The translations under genes and the position numbers were made by a program. Below the pieces are notes generated by a model. That model was not told the origin of the DNA. It did not search any database and worked only from the letters and a program-made list of their open reading frames with translations. DNA of 50,674 nucleotides. Origin: Phenylobacterium sp. SCN 70-31. Lineage in GTDB: Bacteria; Pseudomonadota; Alphaproteobacteria; Caulobacterales; Caulobacteraceae. Below are positions 42,783 to 50,674 of this stretch, piece by piece (position 1 is the stretch's first letter; each line of letters starts with the position of its first letter). Location: the NCBI RefSeq assembly GCF_001724605.1, contig NZ_MEEX01000032.1:1-50674 (forward strand), written 5' to 3'.

Positions 42783-44072
42783 CTAAAGCCGCAGGTCCGC
42801 CGCCGCCCTCGGAAGCGCCGACTTGATGTCGAAGACCACCGCCGACTCCCGCCCGAACGCACGGATCGCTTCCGCGCCGAGCGCCAAGAACTCGCGGTGG
42901 GCGACCGCCAGGACCACGCCGTCGTAGACACCGGTCGCTGGAGCTTCGACCAGGCTGAGACCGTACTCGGCGACGGCCTCGTCGGCGGCGATCCAGGGAT
43001 CCCAGACATCGACGACGGCGCCGTAGTCCTCCAGCTCGCGTACGATGTCGATGACGCGGGTGTTGCGCAGATCCGGCGTGTTCTCCTTGAAGGCCAGACC
43101 CATCACCAGCACCCGGGCGCCTCGCACCAGGACGCCACGACGGATCATCTCCTTCACCAGCTCGCGCGCCACATGCCCGCCCATGCCGTCGTTGATGCGG
43201 CGGCCGGCCAGGATCACCTCGGGTCGATAGCCGACCGCCTCGGCCTTGTGGGTCAGGTAGTAGGGGTCCACCCCGATGCAGTGGCCACCGACCAGGCCGG
43301 GACGAAAGTTCAGGAAATTCCACTTGGTCGCCGCCGCAGCCAGCACCTCGGCGGTGTCCACGCCCAGACGACGGAAGATCAGGGCGAATTCGTTGATCAG
43401 GGCGATATTCAGGTCGCGCTGGGTGTTCTCGATCACCTTGGCCGCCTCGGCCACACGGATCGAACTGGCGCGATGGGTGCCCGCCCGGACAACCGAGGCG
43501 TATAGCGCGTCGACGAAATCCGCGGCTTGCGGCGTGGAGCCCGCCGTGACCTTGACGATGTCAGCCAGCCGGTGGTGCGGATCACCCGGATTGGCGCGCT
43601 CAGGGCTGTAGCCGGCGAAGAAGTCGCGATTGAACGCCAGGCCCGACACCTCGGCCACCACTGGCACGCAGTCCTCCTCGGTGGCGCCGGGATAGACGGT
43701 GGATTCGTAGATCACCACGCCGCCCGGCCGGATCGCAGCGCCCACGGCGCGGCTGGCGGCCAGCAACGCCGAAAGGTCGGGCCGCTTGTAAGCGTCGATC
43801 GGAGTCGGCACCGTGACCACGAACACGTTGCACCCAGCGAGATCCGCAGGATCGCCGCTGAAAGTCAGGCGTTCGGCCGCCACCAGGGCGGCGGACTCCA
43901 CCTCCAGCGTCCGATCACGCCCGGCCTTGAGTTCGGCGATCCGTTCCGTTCCGATGTCGAAGCCCACGACCTCGTGCTCGGCCGCGAACGCGACCGCCAG
44001 CGGCAGCCCCACATAGCCCAGGCCGATGACCGCGATCCGCGCCGGTGTCTGCGTGAAGGGGTTCAGCACCAT
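42783..44072 (-). CDS. UDP-HexNAc/nucleotide-sugar 6-dehydrogenase (WbpA/TviB-like)
   Basis: This 429-aa protein has an NAD-binding Rossmann start IAVIGLGYVGLPLAVAFA (13-30) and the catalytic Cys265 in VGGHCIGVDPYYL. The family blocks YESTVYPGATEE (122-133) and GYSPERANPGD (154-164) are present. The combination (PERANPGD and GGHCIGVDPYYL) marks the TviB/WbpO-type UDP-N-acetylhexosamine dehydrogenases, which make UDP-HexNAc uronic acids. It follows the guanylyltransferase fusion gene with 9 bases between, so one transcript is likely. Confidence 0.88.
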   Translation of the reverse strand: MVLNPFTQTPARIAVIGLGYVGLPLAVAFAAEHEVVGFDIGTERIAELKAGRDRTLEVESAALVAAERLTFSGDPADLAGCNVFVVTVPTPIDAYKRPDLSALLAASRAVGAAIRPGGVVIYESTVYPGATEEDCVPVVAEVSGLAFNRDFFAGYSPERANPGDPHHRLADIVKVTAGSTPQAADFVDALYASVVRAGTHRASSIRVAEAAKVIENTQRDLNIALINEFALIFRRLGVDTAEVLAAAATKWNFLNFRPGLVGGHCIGVDPYYLTHKAEAVGYRPEVILAGRRINDGMGGHVARELVKEMIRRGVLVRGARVLVMGLAFKENTPDLRNTRVIDIVRELEDYGAVVDVWDPWIAADEAVAEYGLSLVEAPATGVYDGVVLAVAHREFLALGAEAIRAFGRESAVVFDIKSALPRAAADLRL

Positions 44073-44081
44073 GACCGCGGT

Positions 44082-46193
44082 CTAGCACGCTTCCGGCGCA
44101 AACCGCCGCAGTTCCCGGATCGCCAGATAGAGGTGATAGAGCGACGTCGCCGGCGACGGTTCCTCCACGAATGCGCCGTCCGCATACATGCGCTCGCGCC
44201 AGACCCCGCGGACCGGGGTGTCGAGGAACTCGGCGACAGCGTTCGCCGCCTCGAGGGCGTCGGCGACGAAGCCCAGGCTCAGGGCCGCCTTCAGTCGTTC
44301 TGTCTGAGGCCAGAGGCGGGCCGCAGGGTCTCGCACGTCCAGTCCCGGAGTCAGAGCGTTCACGGCGACCCCGCGCCCAGCGTCAACGCCTCGATTCCCC
44401 ACCTCGTAGAGCCGCGCCGCAGTCGCCTCGCCGCGCGCGTCGCCTCGCCGCCGGCCCCAGTCGGCCAGCAGCCATGCCCACTCGAACTGATGCCCGGGTT
44501 CGACCACAGCCGCATCGCCCGACAGCGGCGACCAATCGGCGTCGAAGAATTCGAGCAGAGCTCCTGTATCGTTGGCCACGAAACGTCCCAGCGCCAACGT
44601 CACGATCTCGTCCGCCAGACGCCGCCACACAGGCGACGGATCGACCGCCTCCCAGGCGAGGGCCGCCTCCAACAGGTGCATGTGTGCGTTGGCCTGGAAG
44701 GGCGCGGCTCCCGCCTCCCGGAAGCCGCCTGCGGGATGACGGAAGCGATCCAGCGCGCCGCACACCCGTCGCGCCTGGACGTCGTCCCCAAGCGCCGCCA
44801 GCGCGAGCAGGACGAACGCGTGCTCATAGAGGCGCGCCTCCGGGTCGGTGATCCGACCGCCCGGCGACAGGACGGTGGCGAACAGACCGTCCGGACCCGC
44901 GGCGCGTGCGCGGAAGGCCTCGAACGCCCGGCGCGCCACGGCGTCCCAAGGCCCCGGACGACGGTCCTGGGCCGCCGCGGCGAAGACGAAGGCCTGGCGG
45001 GCCTGCACGCGGGTGCGGCAGCGCGGATCCTCGGGTTCGCCCTTCCAGGTCAGGGCTTCCCGAAACAGCCCCGAGCCCTCGTCAACCCCTACGGTCGACC
45101 AGAGCGGCAAGGCCGCCGTGGAAAGCCAGGAGTCCAGAGCCGCCGCACCGGACGCCAGGTCCGCGAACTTCGCCAGCGGGCGGACGCCGGCGAACTCACG
45201 CACCGACTGCGCGGAGTCCAGGCCGCACACCAGCACCGCATCGGCCTCCGCGATCACGGCCACCCGCTCGACTCCGGTCACGGCCACCCGCAGGCCCGGA
45301 GCCGCTCGGACGAGGACGTCCCGGACATTCCGGACATGGACATCGCCGATGACGCTCGAGCCGGCGGCGTCCCGCGGCGAAGCCGCCAGGACAGCGTCCC
45401 AGGCGCCGACGTCCGACCACGCGAAGTCCACCGGCACGACGACCCCGTGAGCCGTCTTCTCCATGACAGCGCGATCGAAGGCGACCGACGGCGCTGCGGC
45501 GAACGAAGCGCCCAGGGTCACGTTCGCCCCCGACACCGTCGCGGCTTCCACGCCCGCCCTCGCGGCGACGGCGACGGCGGGCGCCCAGCGATCAAACTCG
45601 TCCAGCAGGCTGTCGGCGCGGGCGACGAAGACGCCGGCGTTCCACAGAGCCCCGTCGCCGATCAGCCGGGCCGCCCGACTGGCGTCGGGCTTCTCGACAA
45701 AGCCCGCGATTCTATAGACGCCGTCCCGGCCCGCTCCGGGTACGATGTAGCCCATGGATTCCGACGGGCGGGCGGCGCGCACGCCCAGGGTCACCACGGC
45801 CGTCGTCTGTGCGGCGACGGCGGCGGCGCAAACGACCCGGCCAAACGCCTGGGCGTCGGGAACGTCGTGGTCGGCGGGCATGACCGCAAGGACGACGTCG
45901 CCACGCTCTCGGCGCGCCCAGACCGCTGCTGCGGCGATCGCGGGCGCGGTGCCGCGGGGCGAGGACTCGAGCATCACGGTGGCTACGAGCCCCGCCGCCT
46001 CGATCTCACGTGCGATCCACGCTCGGTCGGATGCGCCGCCGACGATCAGCACCTCGCCGCTCGCCACGGCGCGCGCCCGGTCAAGCGCGGCGCAGAACAG
46101 CGAGCGCCCGCCGGTCGGCGACAGGAACGGCTTCGATCGACCGGACCGGGACGCCGGCCATAGCCGCTCGCCGGCGCCGCCGCAGAGGATCAC
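44082..46193 (-). CDS. mannose-1-phosphate guanylyltransferase fused to AGE-family isomerase/epimerase domain
   Basis: This 703-aa protein has an N-terminal nucleotidyltransferase domain (1-about 345) with GGAGERLWPASRSGRSKPF (5-23), MPADHDVPD and FVEKPDASRA (GDP-mannose pyrophosphorylase marks). A C-terminal alpha/alpha-barrel domain (about 350-703) of the N-acylglucosamine 2-epimerase/phosphomannose isomerase-like type carries ANAHMHLLEAALAW and EPGHQFEWAWLLADW with the conserved His residues. It could couple mannose phosphate isomerisation to GDP-mannose synthesis. GTG at 46193 is the only usable start, but family members usually carry a few residues (IxP) before VILCGG, and those are encoded upstream without a start codon. 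Confidence 0.85.
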   Translation of the reverse strand: MILCGGAGERLWPASRSGRSKPFLSPTGGRSLFCAALDRARAVASGEVLIVGGASDRAWIAREIEAAGLVATVMLESSPRGTAPAIAAAAVWARRERGDVVLAVMPADHDVPDAQAFGRVVCAAAVAAQTTAVVTLGVRAARPSESMGYIVPGAGRDGVYRIAGFVEKPDASRAARLIGDGALWNAGVFVARADSLLDEFDRWAPAVAVAARAGVEAATVSGANVTLGASFAAAPSVAFDRAVMEKTAHGVVVPVDFAWSDVGAWDAVLAASPRDAAGSSVIGDVHVRNVRDVLVRAAPGLRVAVTGVERVAVIAEADAVLVCGLDSAQSVREFAGVRPLAKFADLASGAAALDSWLSTAALPLWSTVGVDEGSGLFREALTWKGEPEDPRCRTRVQARQAFVFAAAAQDRRPGPWDAVARRAFEAFRARAAGPDGLFATVLSPGGRITDPEARLYEHAFVLLALAALGDDVQARRVCGALDRFRHPAGGFREAGAAPFQANAHMHLLEAALAWEAVDPSPVWRRLADEIVTLALGRFVANDTGALLEFFDADWSPLSGDAAVVEPGHQFEWAWLLADWGRRRGDARGEATAARLYEVGNRGVDAGRGVAVNALTPGLDVRDPAARLWPQTERLKAALSLGFVADALEAANAVAEFLDTPVRGVWRERMYADGAFVEEPSPATSLYHLYLAIRELRRFAPEAC

Positions 46194-46457
46194 GGGAAGG
46201 ATCGGCGAGGTCGAGATCGGGCGCTCCCGGAGCCGGCTGCGGCAAGGACGCCCTCCCCTAGCGCGAGGACACCCGCAGGGGAATTCCGGATTCCCCGACC
46301 GGGGACCTGGCCAGCGGTCAGGAACGAGACATGCGGAGTTGTCCTCGGACTCCCCCGACAGGTGTGTCAGATTGACCCAAAGCCTACAGGACGCGTAGAA
46401 GGCGCCTGAATTTCGGAGTTTGGCTGTTTCGTCGGACGCTGGGCGGCAGGCCGCCCG

Positions 46458-46619
46458 TCAAGCGAAGAGCGCGCGAACCCCGAAGGCGATTACGGTCCAA
46501 AGGGCCACCGAGGCGCAGGCGCCGACCGTGAGGCCGATACCGACAGGCAGGCGGCGCGGCGACAGCTGTTCTGTGACGGTCCTGGGGGCGATCAGTTCGA
46601 CCGGTACGTCGGACGGCAT
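46458..46619 (-). CDS. 53-aa single-pass membrane protein
   Basis: This short frame (start ATG at 46619, GGAG nine bases upstream, TGA at 46458-46460) encodes a basic N-terminus (RTVTEQLSPRRLPVG) and one membrane helix from about residue 26 to 52 (IGLTVGACASVALWTVIAFG). It lies just before the divergent glycosyltransferase operon, on the same strand as the guanylyltransferase fusion. No family is recognised. Its good ribosome site and clean membrane helix make it more than a chance frame. Confidence 0.6.
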   Translation of the reverse strand: MPSDVPVELIAPRTVTEQLSPRRLPVGIGLTVGACASVALWTVIAFGVRALFA

Positions 46620-46763
46620 GTTTCTACTCCGGCGCCGCCCATTTCGTGGGCTGTGTCACACTCTCACCGACGAGCGTAAACAGCGCGTGTCGGAAGTTGG
46701 CTAACATTTGCGGTAAACAGATCGAGTAGGCTCGAGCGTGGTTGAAGTGATCTCGAGGGCGCC

Positions 46764-47435
46764 ATGACGGACGTCACCGCCAGGACGATCGACGCGCCCA
46801 GCCCGTCTGCGCCGCAGCAACCTGCCGCAAGCATCCTTTCCGTAGCGACCAGCCCGGGCAAGCGGTTCATCGATATCCTCGGCGCGGCGTCCGCGCTCTT
46901 CATCTTTCTCCCCCTGCTCCTCACGATCGCCCTGGCCATCCGCGCTGAGTCGCGCGGGCCCGTGATCTTCCGCCAGCGGCGCACGGGCCATCGGGGACGA
47001 ATCTTCACGATCTACAAGTTCCGCACCATGACGGTCACCGAAGACTGCGCCGACGTTCGCCAGGCGACGCGGGGAGACCAGCGCATCACCGCCGTCGGCG
47101 CGGTCCTTCGTAAGCTCAGCTTGGACGAACTGCCCCAGTTTCTGAATGTATTGCAGGGCGACATGTCCCTGGTCGGGCCCCGGCCCCACGCCCTGGCCCA
47201 TGACGACTACTACGGCGCCCGCATCGGAGCCTATCCGGACCGTTTCCGGGCCAAGCCTGGCCTGACCGGCCTCGCTCAGGTGAACGGGCTGCGGGGCGAG
47301 ATCCACGATCTTCGTGGCATGCAGGATCGGATCGACGCCGACAACCTGTACATCGACGCGTGGTCGCTGGGCCTCGACATCGCGATCCTCGCCAAAACGG
47401 CCCTGGTGATATTCCGAGATCCCCACGCCTACTGA
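46764..47435 (+). CDS. polyprenyl-phosphate sugar-1-phosphate transferase (PssY/WcaJ-type, short)
   Basis: This 223-aa enzyme has the bacterial sugar transferase domain only: a basic KRFIDILGAASALFIFLPLL reentrant helix (33-52), then RGPVIFRQRRTGHRGRIF, YKFRTM (84-89), DELPQFLNVLQGDMSLVGP (121-139) and RPHALAHDD. It starts a lipid-linked sugar chain at the inner membrane, using a UDP-sugar. GAGGG lies before the ATG. It is the first of three related enzymes in a row. Short PssY/PssZ-like enzymes initiate holdfast polysaccharide synthesis in Caulobacter. Confidence 0.9.
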   Translation: MTDVTARTIDAPSPSAPQQPAASILSVATSPGKRFIDILGAASALFIFLPLLLTIALAIRAESRGPVIFRQRRTGHRGRIFTIYKFRTMTVTEDCADVRQATRGDQRITAVGAVLRKLSLDELPQFLNVLQGDMSLVGPRPHALAHDDYYGARIGAYPDRFRAKPGLTGLAQVNGLRGEIHDLRGMQDRIDADNLYIDAWSLGLDIAILAKTALVIFRDPHAY

Positions 47436-47436
47436 C

Positions 47437-47466
47437 CCGGCCCGCGGGCCGGCGGTGACTTTTTGT
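47437..47466 (+). terminator. palindrome with T-run after the first transferase gene
   Basis: CCGGCCCGCGGGCCGG (47437-47452) is a 16-base perfect palindrome and is followed after eight bases by a run of T (TTTTTG). It may act as a weak terminator or attenuator between the first transferase and the 78-aa gene. Confidence 0.4.
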
Positions 47467-47591
47467 TAAGCACGGCTGCAACCGGATGCGTGGCCGACCC
47501 GAATATAGTCCAGACCACGCCGCCAATGGGACGGGACCCTGGCGCGGCTCTTGCTCCGGAAGGGGCATGGTCCACGGGGCGATCGGGGAAC

Positions 47592-47828
47592 ATGTCCGGA
47601 ATTGAAACGCGGTTTGGCATCGAAGACGACGCGGACAGGATCCGCAGGGCATTCTACGGCTTCGTCGGCGCCAACGCCGCCGACGCGGATGGCCCGGCCC
47701 AGTTCCGGACAGAGTTCAGCGAACGTGGCCCCCAGGTGCTCGTCAGGCTCTGGAGCGCCGAAGCCATGGAGGCCTTCCTCCAGCAAGTCCCCGGCGGCCG
47801 GCCGGACCGGCGGCGATGCTATGAATAG
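47592..47828 (+). CDS. 78-aa protein overlapping a sugar transferase gene
   Basis: This small soluble protein (start MSGIETRFGIEDDADR) has a helical fold with RRAFYGFVGANAAD (about 19-32) and ERGPQVLVRLWSAEAMEAFL (about 47-66). The gene ends 8 bases inside the next gene, whose ATG lies in its last codons, so translation is coupled. I do not recognise a family. Its position inside the transferase operon suggests a regulatory or accessory part in exopolysaccharide initiation. Confidence 0.6.
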   Translation: MSGIETRFGIEDDADRIRRAFYGFVGANAADADGPAQFRTEFSERGPQVLVRLWSAEAMEAFLQQVPGGRPDRRRCYE

Positions 47829-48516
47829 CCTGGCGGAGTTGCGCACCTTCGCCGAAGCGGCCGAGTGGACGCCGCGTGGCGCGCCTCGCCCTCCAGCGAC
47901 GGAGGCGCCCGTCGCGATGCCCGTGGCCACCAGCCGACGCAAGCGGGCCTTCGACATCGTGCTTTCGGCCGGAGCCCTGCTCTTCTTCCTCCCGCTCCTG
48001 CTGACGGTGGCGCTTCTCGTGCGCCTGGAGAGCCCGGGTCCTGCGCTGTTCCGCCAGCGGCGCACGGGCCTGAACGGCGTCATCTTCACCGTATTCAAGT
48101 TCCGCACCATGCGGGTCGAAGAGGACGGCGCGGTCGTCCGGCAAGCCACCCAGAACGACTCCCGCGTCACCGCCCTGGGCGCCATTCTCCGCAAGTACTC
48201 GATCGACGAACTGCCCCAGCTCCTCAACGTGCTCCGCGGCGAGATGTCCCTCATCGGCCCCCGCCCCCACGCGGTGGCGCATGATGAACTGTGGACCGAG
48301 CAGGTGCCGGGCTATGCTCGCCGCTTCCGCGCCCGCCCGGGCTTGACGGGCTATGCCGCGATCTGCGGCTTCCGCGGTGAGGTGAAGGAGTTCCAGGCCA
48401 TCCTCGATCGGGTGGAATCCGACAACGAGTACATAGACACTTGGTCCTTCGGACTGGACGTCAAGATCGTCTGGCGGACCATTCCCCTCATCTTCGGTGA
48501 CGCCAACGCCTACTGA
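47821..48516 (+). CDS. polyprenyl-phosphate sugar-1-phosphate transferase (PssZ/WcaJ-type, short)
   Basis: This 231-aa paralogue of the first transferase has KRAFDIVLSAGALLFFLPLL (41-60), RLESPGPALFRQRRTG, FKFRTM (93-98), DELPQLLNVLRGEMSLIGP and RPHAVAHDE. All residues expected for activity are present. The N-terminal 40 residues are poorly conserved. It is translated from an ATG within the end of the 78-aa gene. The first two transferases are clearly similar in the catalytic domain but diverge in the C-terminal half, which sets the sugar. Confidence 0.9.
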   Translation: MNSLAELRTFAEAAEWTPRGAPRPPATEAPVAMPVATSRRKRAFDIVLSAGALLFFLPLLLTVALLVRLESPGPALFRQRRTGLNGVIFTVFKFRTMRVEEDGAVVRQATQNDSRVTALGAILRKYSIDELPQLLNVLRGEMSLIGPRPHAVAHDELWTEQVPGYARRFRARPGLTGYAAICGFRGEVKEFQAILDRVESDNEYIDTWSFGLDVKIVWRTIPLIFGDANAY

Positions 48517-48588
48517 TCCGCCGCCTTAACGGATCGCTCAGGGCCAGCCGCTAGGGTTCCCGCCGACAAGGATCGAGGGGAAGCCAGA

Positions 48589-50061
48589 ATGGCGGACGAC
48601 AGCGGCGCACATCGCGCACGTCCCGACACGGAAGCCACAGGAGCCGCACGTCGCGGCCCGTTCCGCCCCGAACGCCTCCAGCCTGTACGTTCCCGCATCT
48701 CCGGTTCCGGCCTCGCGCGCCTGTTTCAGGCGGGAGACGCTCTGGCGCTGATCCTGGCCTCGTGGATCGCCGGCGCCGCCATGTCGCTGCCGCCCGTGAT
48801 GTGGCTGGGCGCGCCGATGCTGGCTCTGGTCCTGCTGGTCGCCACCGGGGCTTACTCGATGAACATGCGGGAGCGGCTACGCCGCCGCTTCGGCCGCCTC
48901 CTTATCGCCGCAGGCGCCGCGGGCGGGGGCGCCGGGGCCGTCTGCGGACTGCTCGACCCCACCTTTCCAGCCATCGCCTGCGCGACCTGGGCGGCGGCCG
49001 CCGCCGCCGCACTGATGTTCACGCACATGGCGTGGGGCGCTGTACTTGGCCGGCTGCGGGCCCGGGGTCTGCTGACCCCCAACCTCGTCGTAGTCGGCGG
49101 CACGCCGGCGGCGCAGCGGCTGATCCGGCGCGCGCTGCGCACCCGCGACGTCAATATCCTGGGTGTCTTCGACGACCGCCGCGACCGGGTCGGGCCCGAT
49201 GTCCATGGCGTTCCCGTATTGGGGAAGACCGCCGACCTCATCGATCACCGCATCCTGCCCTTCGTAGACCGAATCGTGATCACCGTGCCGCCGCGGGCGG
49301 GGCCCCGGATCGCCCAGTTGCTGGAGCGCCTGGCGCCGGTCCCCAATCCCATCTCCCTGCTTCTCGACGAGGACGACGAAGACGCGCAGTCGCGCGCCAT
49401 GGGCCGCATCGCCGACTTCGACCTGATGCACGTCTCCGGCGCCACCGAACGCTCGGGCTATCTGCTCGCGAAGCGGATCCTGGACCTCGCGCTCAGCCTG
49501 GGCGCGCTCGTGGCCCTCGCCCCCGTGATGGCGGCCGTGGCCTTCGCCATCAAGCTGGACAGCCCGGGGCCGGTCTTCTTCAGACAGAAGCGCCATGGAC
49601 TCATGAACGAAGAGATCACGGTCTGGAAGTTCCGCTCCATGCGCACGGAGGCCAGCGACCATCGCGCCGCGCGACAGGTGACGGCTGACGACGACCGTGT
49701 CACCCGCGTGGGCCGCTTCATCCGCAGGACCAGCCTCGACGAGCTCCCGCAACTCTTCAACATCGTCACCGGCGAAATGTCGGTCGTCGGTCCCCGCCCG
49801 CACGCCATCGGAATGTTGAGCGGGGGCGCCGAAGCCAGCAAGCTTGTGGAGACCTACGCCCACCGCCATCGCATCAAGCCGGGCCTTACCGGCTGGGCCG
49901 CAGTCAACGGGTCCCGCGGCCCTGTCGACACCGCCGCCGACGTACGCCGCCGCGTCGCGCTGGACCTGGAGTACGTGGAGCGCCGCTCGTTCTGGCTGGA
50001 CCTCTCGATCATCCTGCGGACCGCGCCATGCCTGCTGGGCGACAGCGGAGCGGTGCGCTAA
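48589..50061 (+). CDS. polyprenyl glycosylphosphotransferase with N-terminal membrane and CoA-binding-like domains (HfsE/WbaP-like)
   Basis: This 490-aa protein is the full-length type. Four membrane segments lie between about residues 40 and 150, and a nucleotide-binding-like domain starts with NLVVVGGTPAAQRLIRRAL (about 165-183). The catalytic domain has a reentrant helix from AKRILDLALSLGALVALAP (about 298-316), SPGPVFFRQKRHG, WKFRSM and DELPQLFNIVTGEMSVVGP. Full-length HfsE/WbaP-type enzymes initiate exopolysaccharide such as Caulobacter holdfast. It follows the second short transferase by about 70 bases, and GAGGGG precedes its ATG. Confidence 0.9.
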   Translation: MADDSGAHRARPDTEATGAARRGPFRPERLQPVRSRISGSGLARLFQAGDALALILASWIAGAAMSLPPVMWLGAPMLALVLLVATGAYSMNMRERLRRRFGRLLIAAGAAGGGAGAVCGLLDPTFPAIACATWAAAAAAALMFTHMAWGAVLGRLRARGLLTPNLVVVGGTPAAQRLIRRALRTRDVNILGVFDDRRDRVGPDVHGVPVLGKTADLIDHRILPFVDRIVITVPPRAGPRIAQLLERLAPVPNPISLLLDEDDEDAQSRAMGRIADFDLMHVSGATERSGYLLAKRILDLALSLGALVALAPVMAAVAFAIKLDSPGPVFFRQKRHGLMNEEITVWKFRSMRTEASDHRAARQVTADDDRVTRVGRFIRRTSLDELPQLFNIVTGEMSVVGPRPHAIGMLSGGAEASKLVETYAHRHRIKPGLTGWAAVNGSRGPVDTAADVRRRVALDLEYVERRSFWLDLSIILRTAPCLLGDSGAVR

Positions 50062-50178
50062 GCCTCACGGATGAAATCGGAAGCGGCGGACGACCGGTTT
50101 CAACCTCGACGGCGCTTTCGATGCGCGCGGTCCGCCTCGACTCTCGCCGCGACCGGCGCAGTCTTCGCGGGCGTCTAA

Positions 50179-50585
50179 GCGGACGACATCGACGACGACA
50201 TCTCGTGGCGCAATTTCGAGGATGGCGCAAAGACCGTCCTCGGAACCTACACAACGGCGCTGGACGAACTCAAATTCCCGGGACGTTGCCGGGCGCACGT
50301 GCTCGCCAGGTTCGACACATCGGGCGGGCCGAACCGTGCTACAGAGGGCCTGTCCTGGCGCTTCCAGCCGAGCGAACGGCTGGATGTTCAGCCGGGGCTG
50401 GGTCCTGCGACCACGACCTTCGCGTGAACCTGCCGGCCCTTGATGAACCGGGCCTCGCCCCGGACGAGCGCCTGAAGCGCCTCCAGGGTTCTCAGACCTG
50501 GCCGGACTTCGGCCTACGCGTGCTGTTCGAATCCGAGGTCTCGATCGGCTGGAAAGCCACCCGCCGGCTGTCGGTGGTGACGTGA
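50179..50585 (+). pseudogene. interrupted gene, unknown product (possibly outer-membrane or polysaccharide-related)
   Basis: Protein-like sequence is spread over different frames. One frame (50179-50427) reads ISWRNFEDGAKTVLGTY, then FDTSGG and GLSWRFQPSERLDVQPGLG, and ends at TGA. The next part continues in another frame (from about 50415 to 50585) with LPALDEPGLAPDERLKRLQG and DFGLRVLFESEVSIGWKATR. Just upstream, TAA (50176-50178) blocks the first frame. The pieces read as one protein with a frame change near 50.42 kb and no usable start. It could be a decayed gene or contain sequencing errors. Function cannot be assigned. The last 89 bases hold nothing recognisable. Confidence 0.45.
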
Positions 50586-50674
50586 CCCCCGTTTCTCATC
50601 CAGTCGTAACGAGAGTCCTGGGTTGATCTGAGCCGTGCTCGGCGGGGGTTGCAAGAGGCCGGCGCGCGGAGACA

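Noticed and set aside
43527..46163. A plus-strand open frame of 878 codons across the dehydrogenase and guanylyltransferase genes
   Set aside because: It spans two well-supported minus-strand genes and has the Arg/Gly/His-rich composition typical of GC-rich antisense frames.

Overview
The window looks like chromosome of a GC-rich alphaproteobacterium, most likely a member of the Caulobacterales (Caulobacter, Brevundimonas or Phenylobacterium type). This is inferred from the UrcA, DUF3126 and TorF-type proteins, the large TonB-dependent receptors, frequent GTG/TTG starts and, above all, SOS boxes of the alphaproteobacterial direct-repeat form GTTC-N7-GTTC. No rRNA, tRNA, CRISPR array, insertion sequence or integrase was seen.

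Region 1 (1 to 15.8 kb) is a podovirus-like (P22 or SU10-like) packaging and virion gene cluster, almost all on the minus strand: terS and terL, P22-type portal, scaffold, P22-type coat protein, a LamG-like protein, a head-tail adaptor and tail-fibre-like proteins. It runs off the left edge. Three host-type genes (hybrid histidine kinase, GlsB-like membrane protein, small membrane protein) separate the terminase pair from the portal. An esterase-like plus membrane protein pair sits between portal and scaffold, and an inverted 116-aa gene sits between scaffold and coat. Perfect LexA-type boxes lie at 5420, 8506, 10661 and 15791. The last two abut nearly identical TTGACG-N17-TAgGGT/TAaGGT promoters that point at the portal and at terS. 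A fifth box (19183) lies between an SRAP (SOS-associated) gene and an unrecognised 193-aa gene. The picture is a DNA-damage-controlled, possibly domesticated (gene-transfer-agent-like or remnant) particle cluster.

Region 2 (15.9 to 31 kb) is mainly housekeeping and metabolic chromosome: Tat-exported intradiol dioxygenase-like protein, acyl-CoA dehydrogenase, PaaI-like thioesterase, SRAP, DUF3126, serine acetyltransferase, Nudix hydrolase, nitroreductase, QueF, an SDR oxidoreductase, TorF-like outer-membrane protein, a CapD/WbpM-like nucleotide-sugar dehydratase and GTP-dependent PEP carboxykinase.

Region 3 (29.6 to 42.6 kb) is envelope and uptake biology: an ECF sigma, FecR and STN-containing TonB receptor signalling unit, a family 2 glycosyltransferase, a UDP-glucuronate 4-epimerase, a Xre-RES toxin-antitoxin pair, UrcA, and an exported flavin amine oxidase with an exported RidA protein, divergent from a second TonB receptor.

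Region 4 (42.8 to 50.6 kb) is an exopolysaccharide locus: UDP-HexNAc-type dehydrogenase, a mannose-1-phosphate guanylyltransferase fused to an AGE-family domain, a 53-aa membrane protein, three successive polyprenyl-phosphate sugar-1-phosphate transferases (with an overlapping 78-aa gene) and, at the right edge, an interrupted reading frame that looks like a decayed gene.
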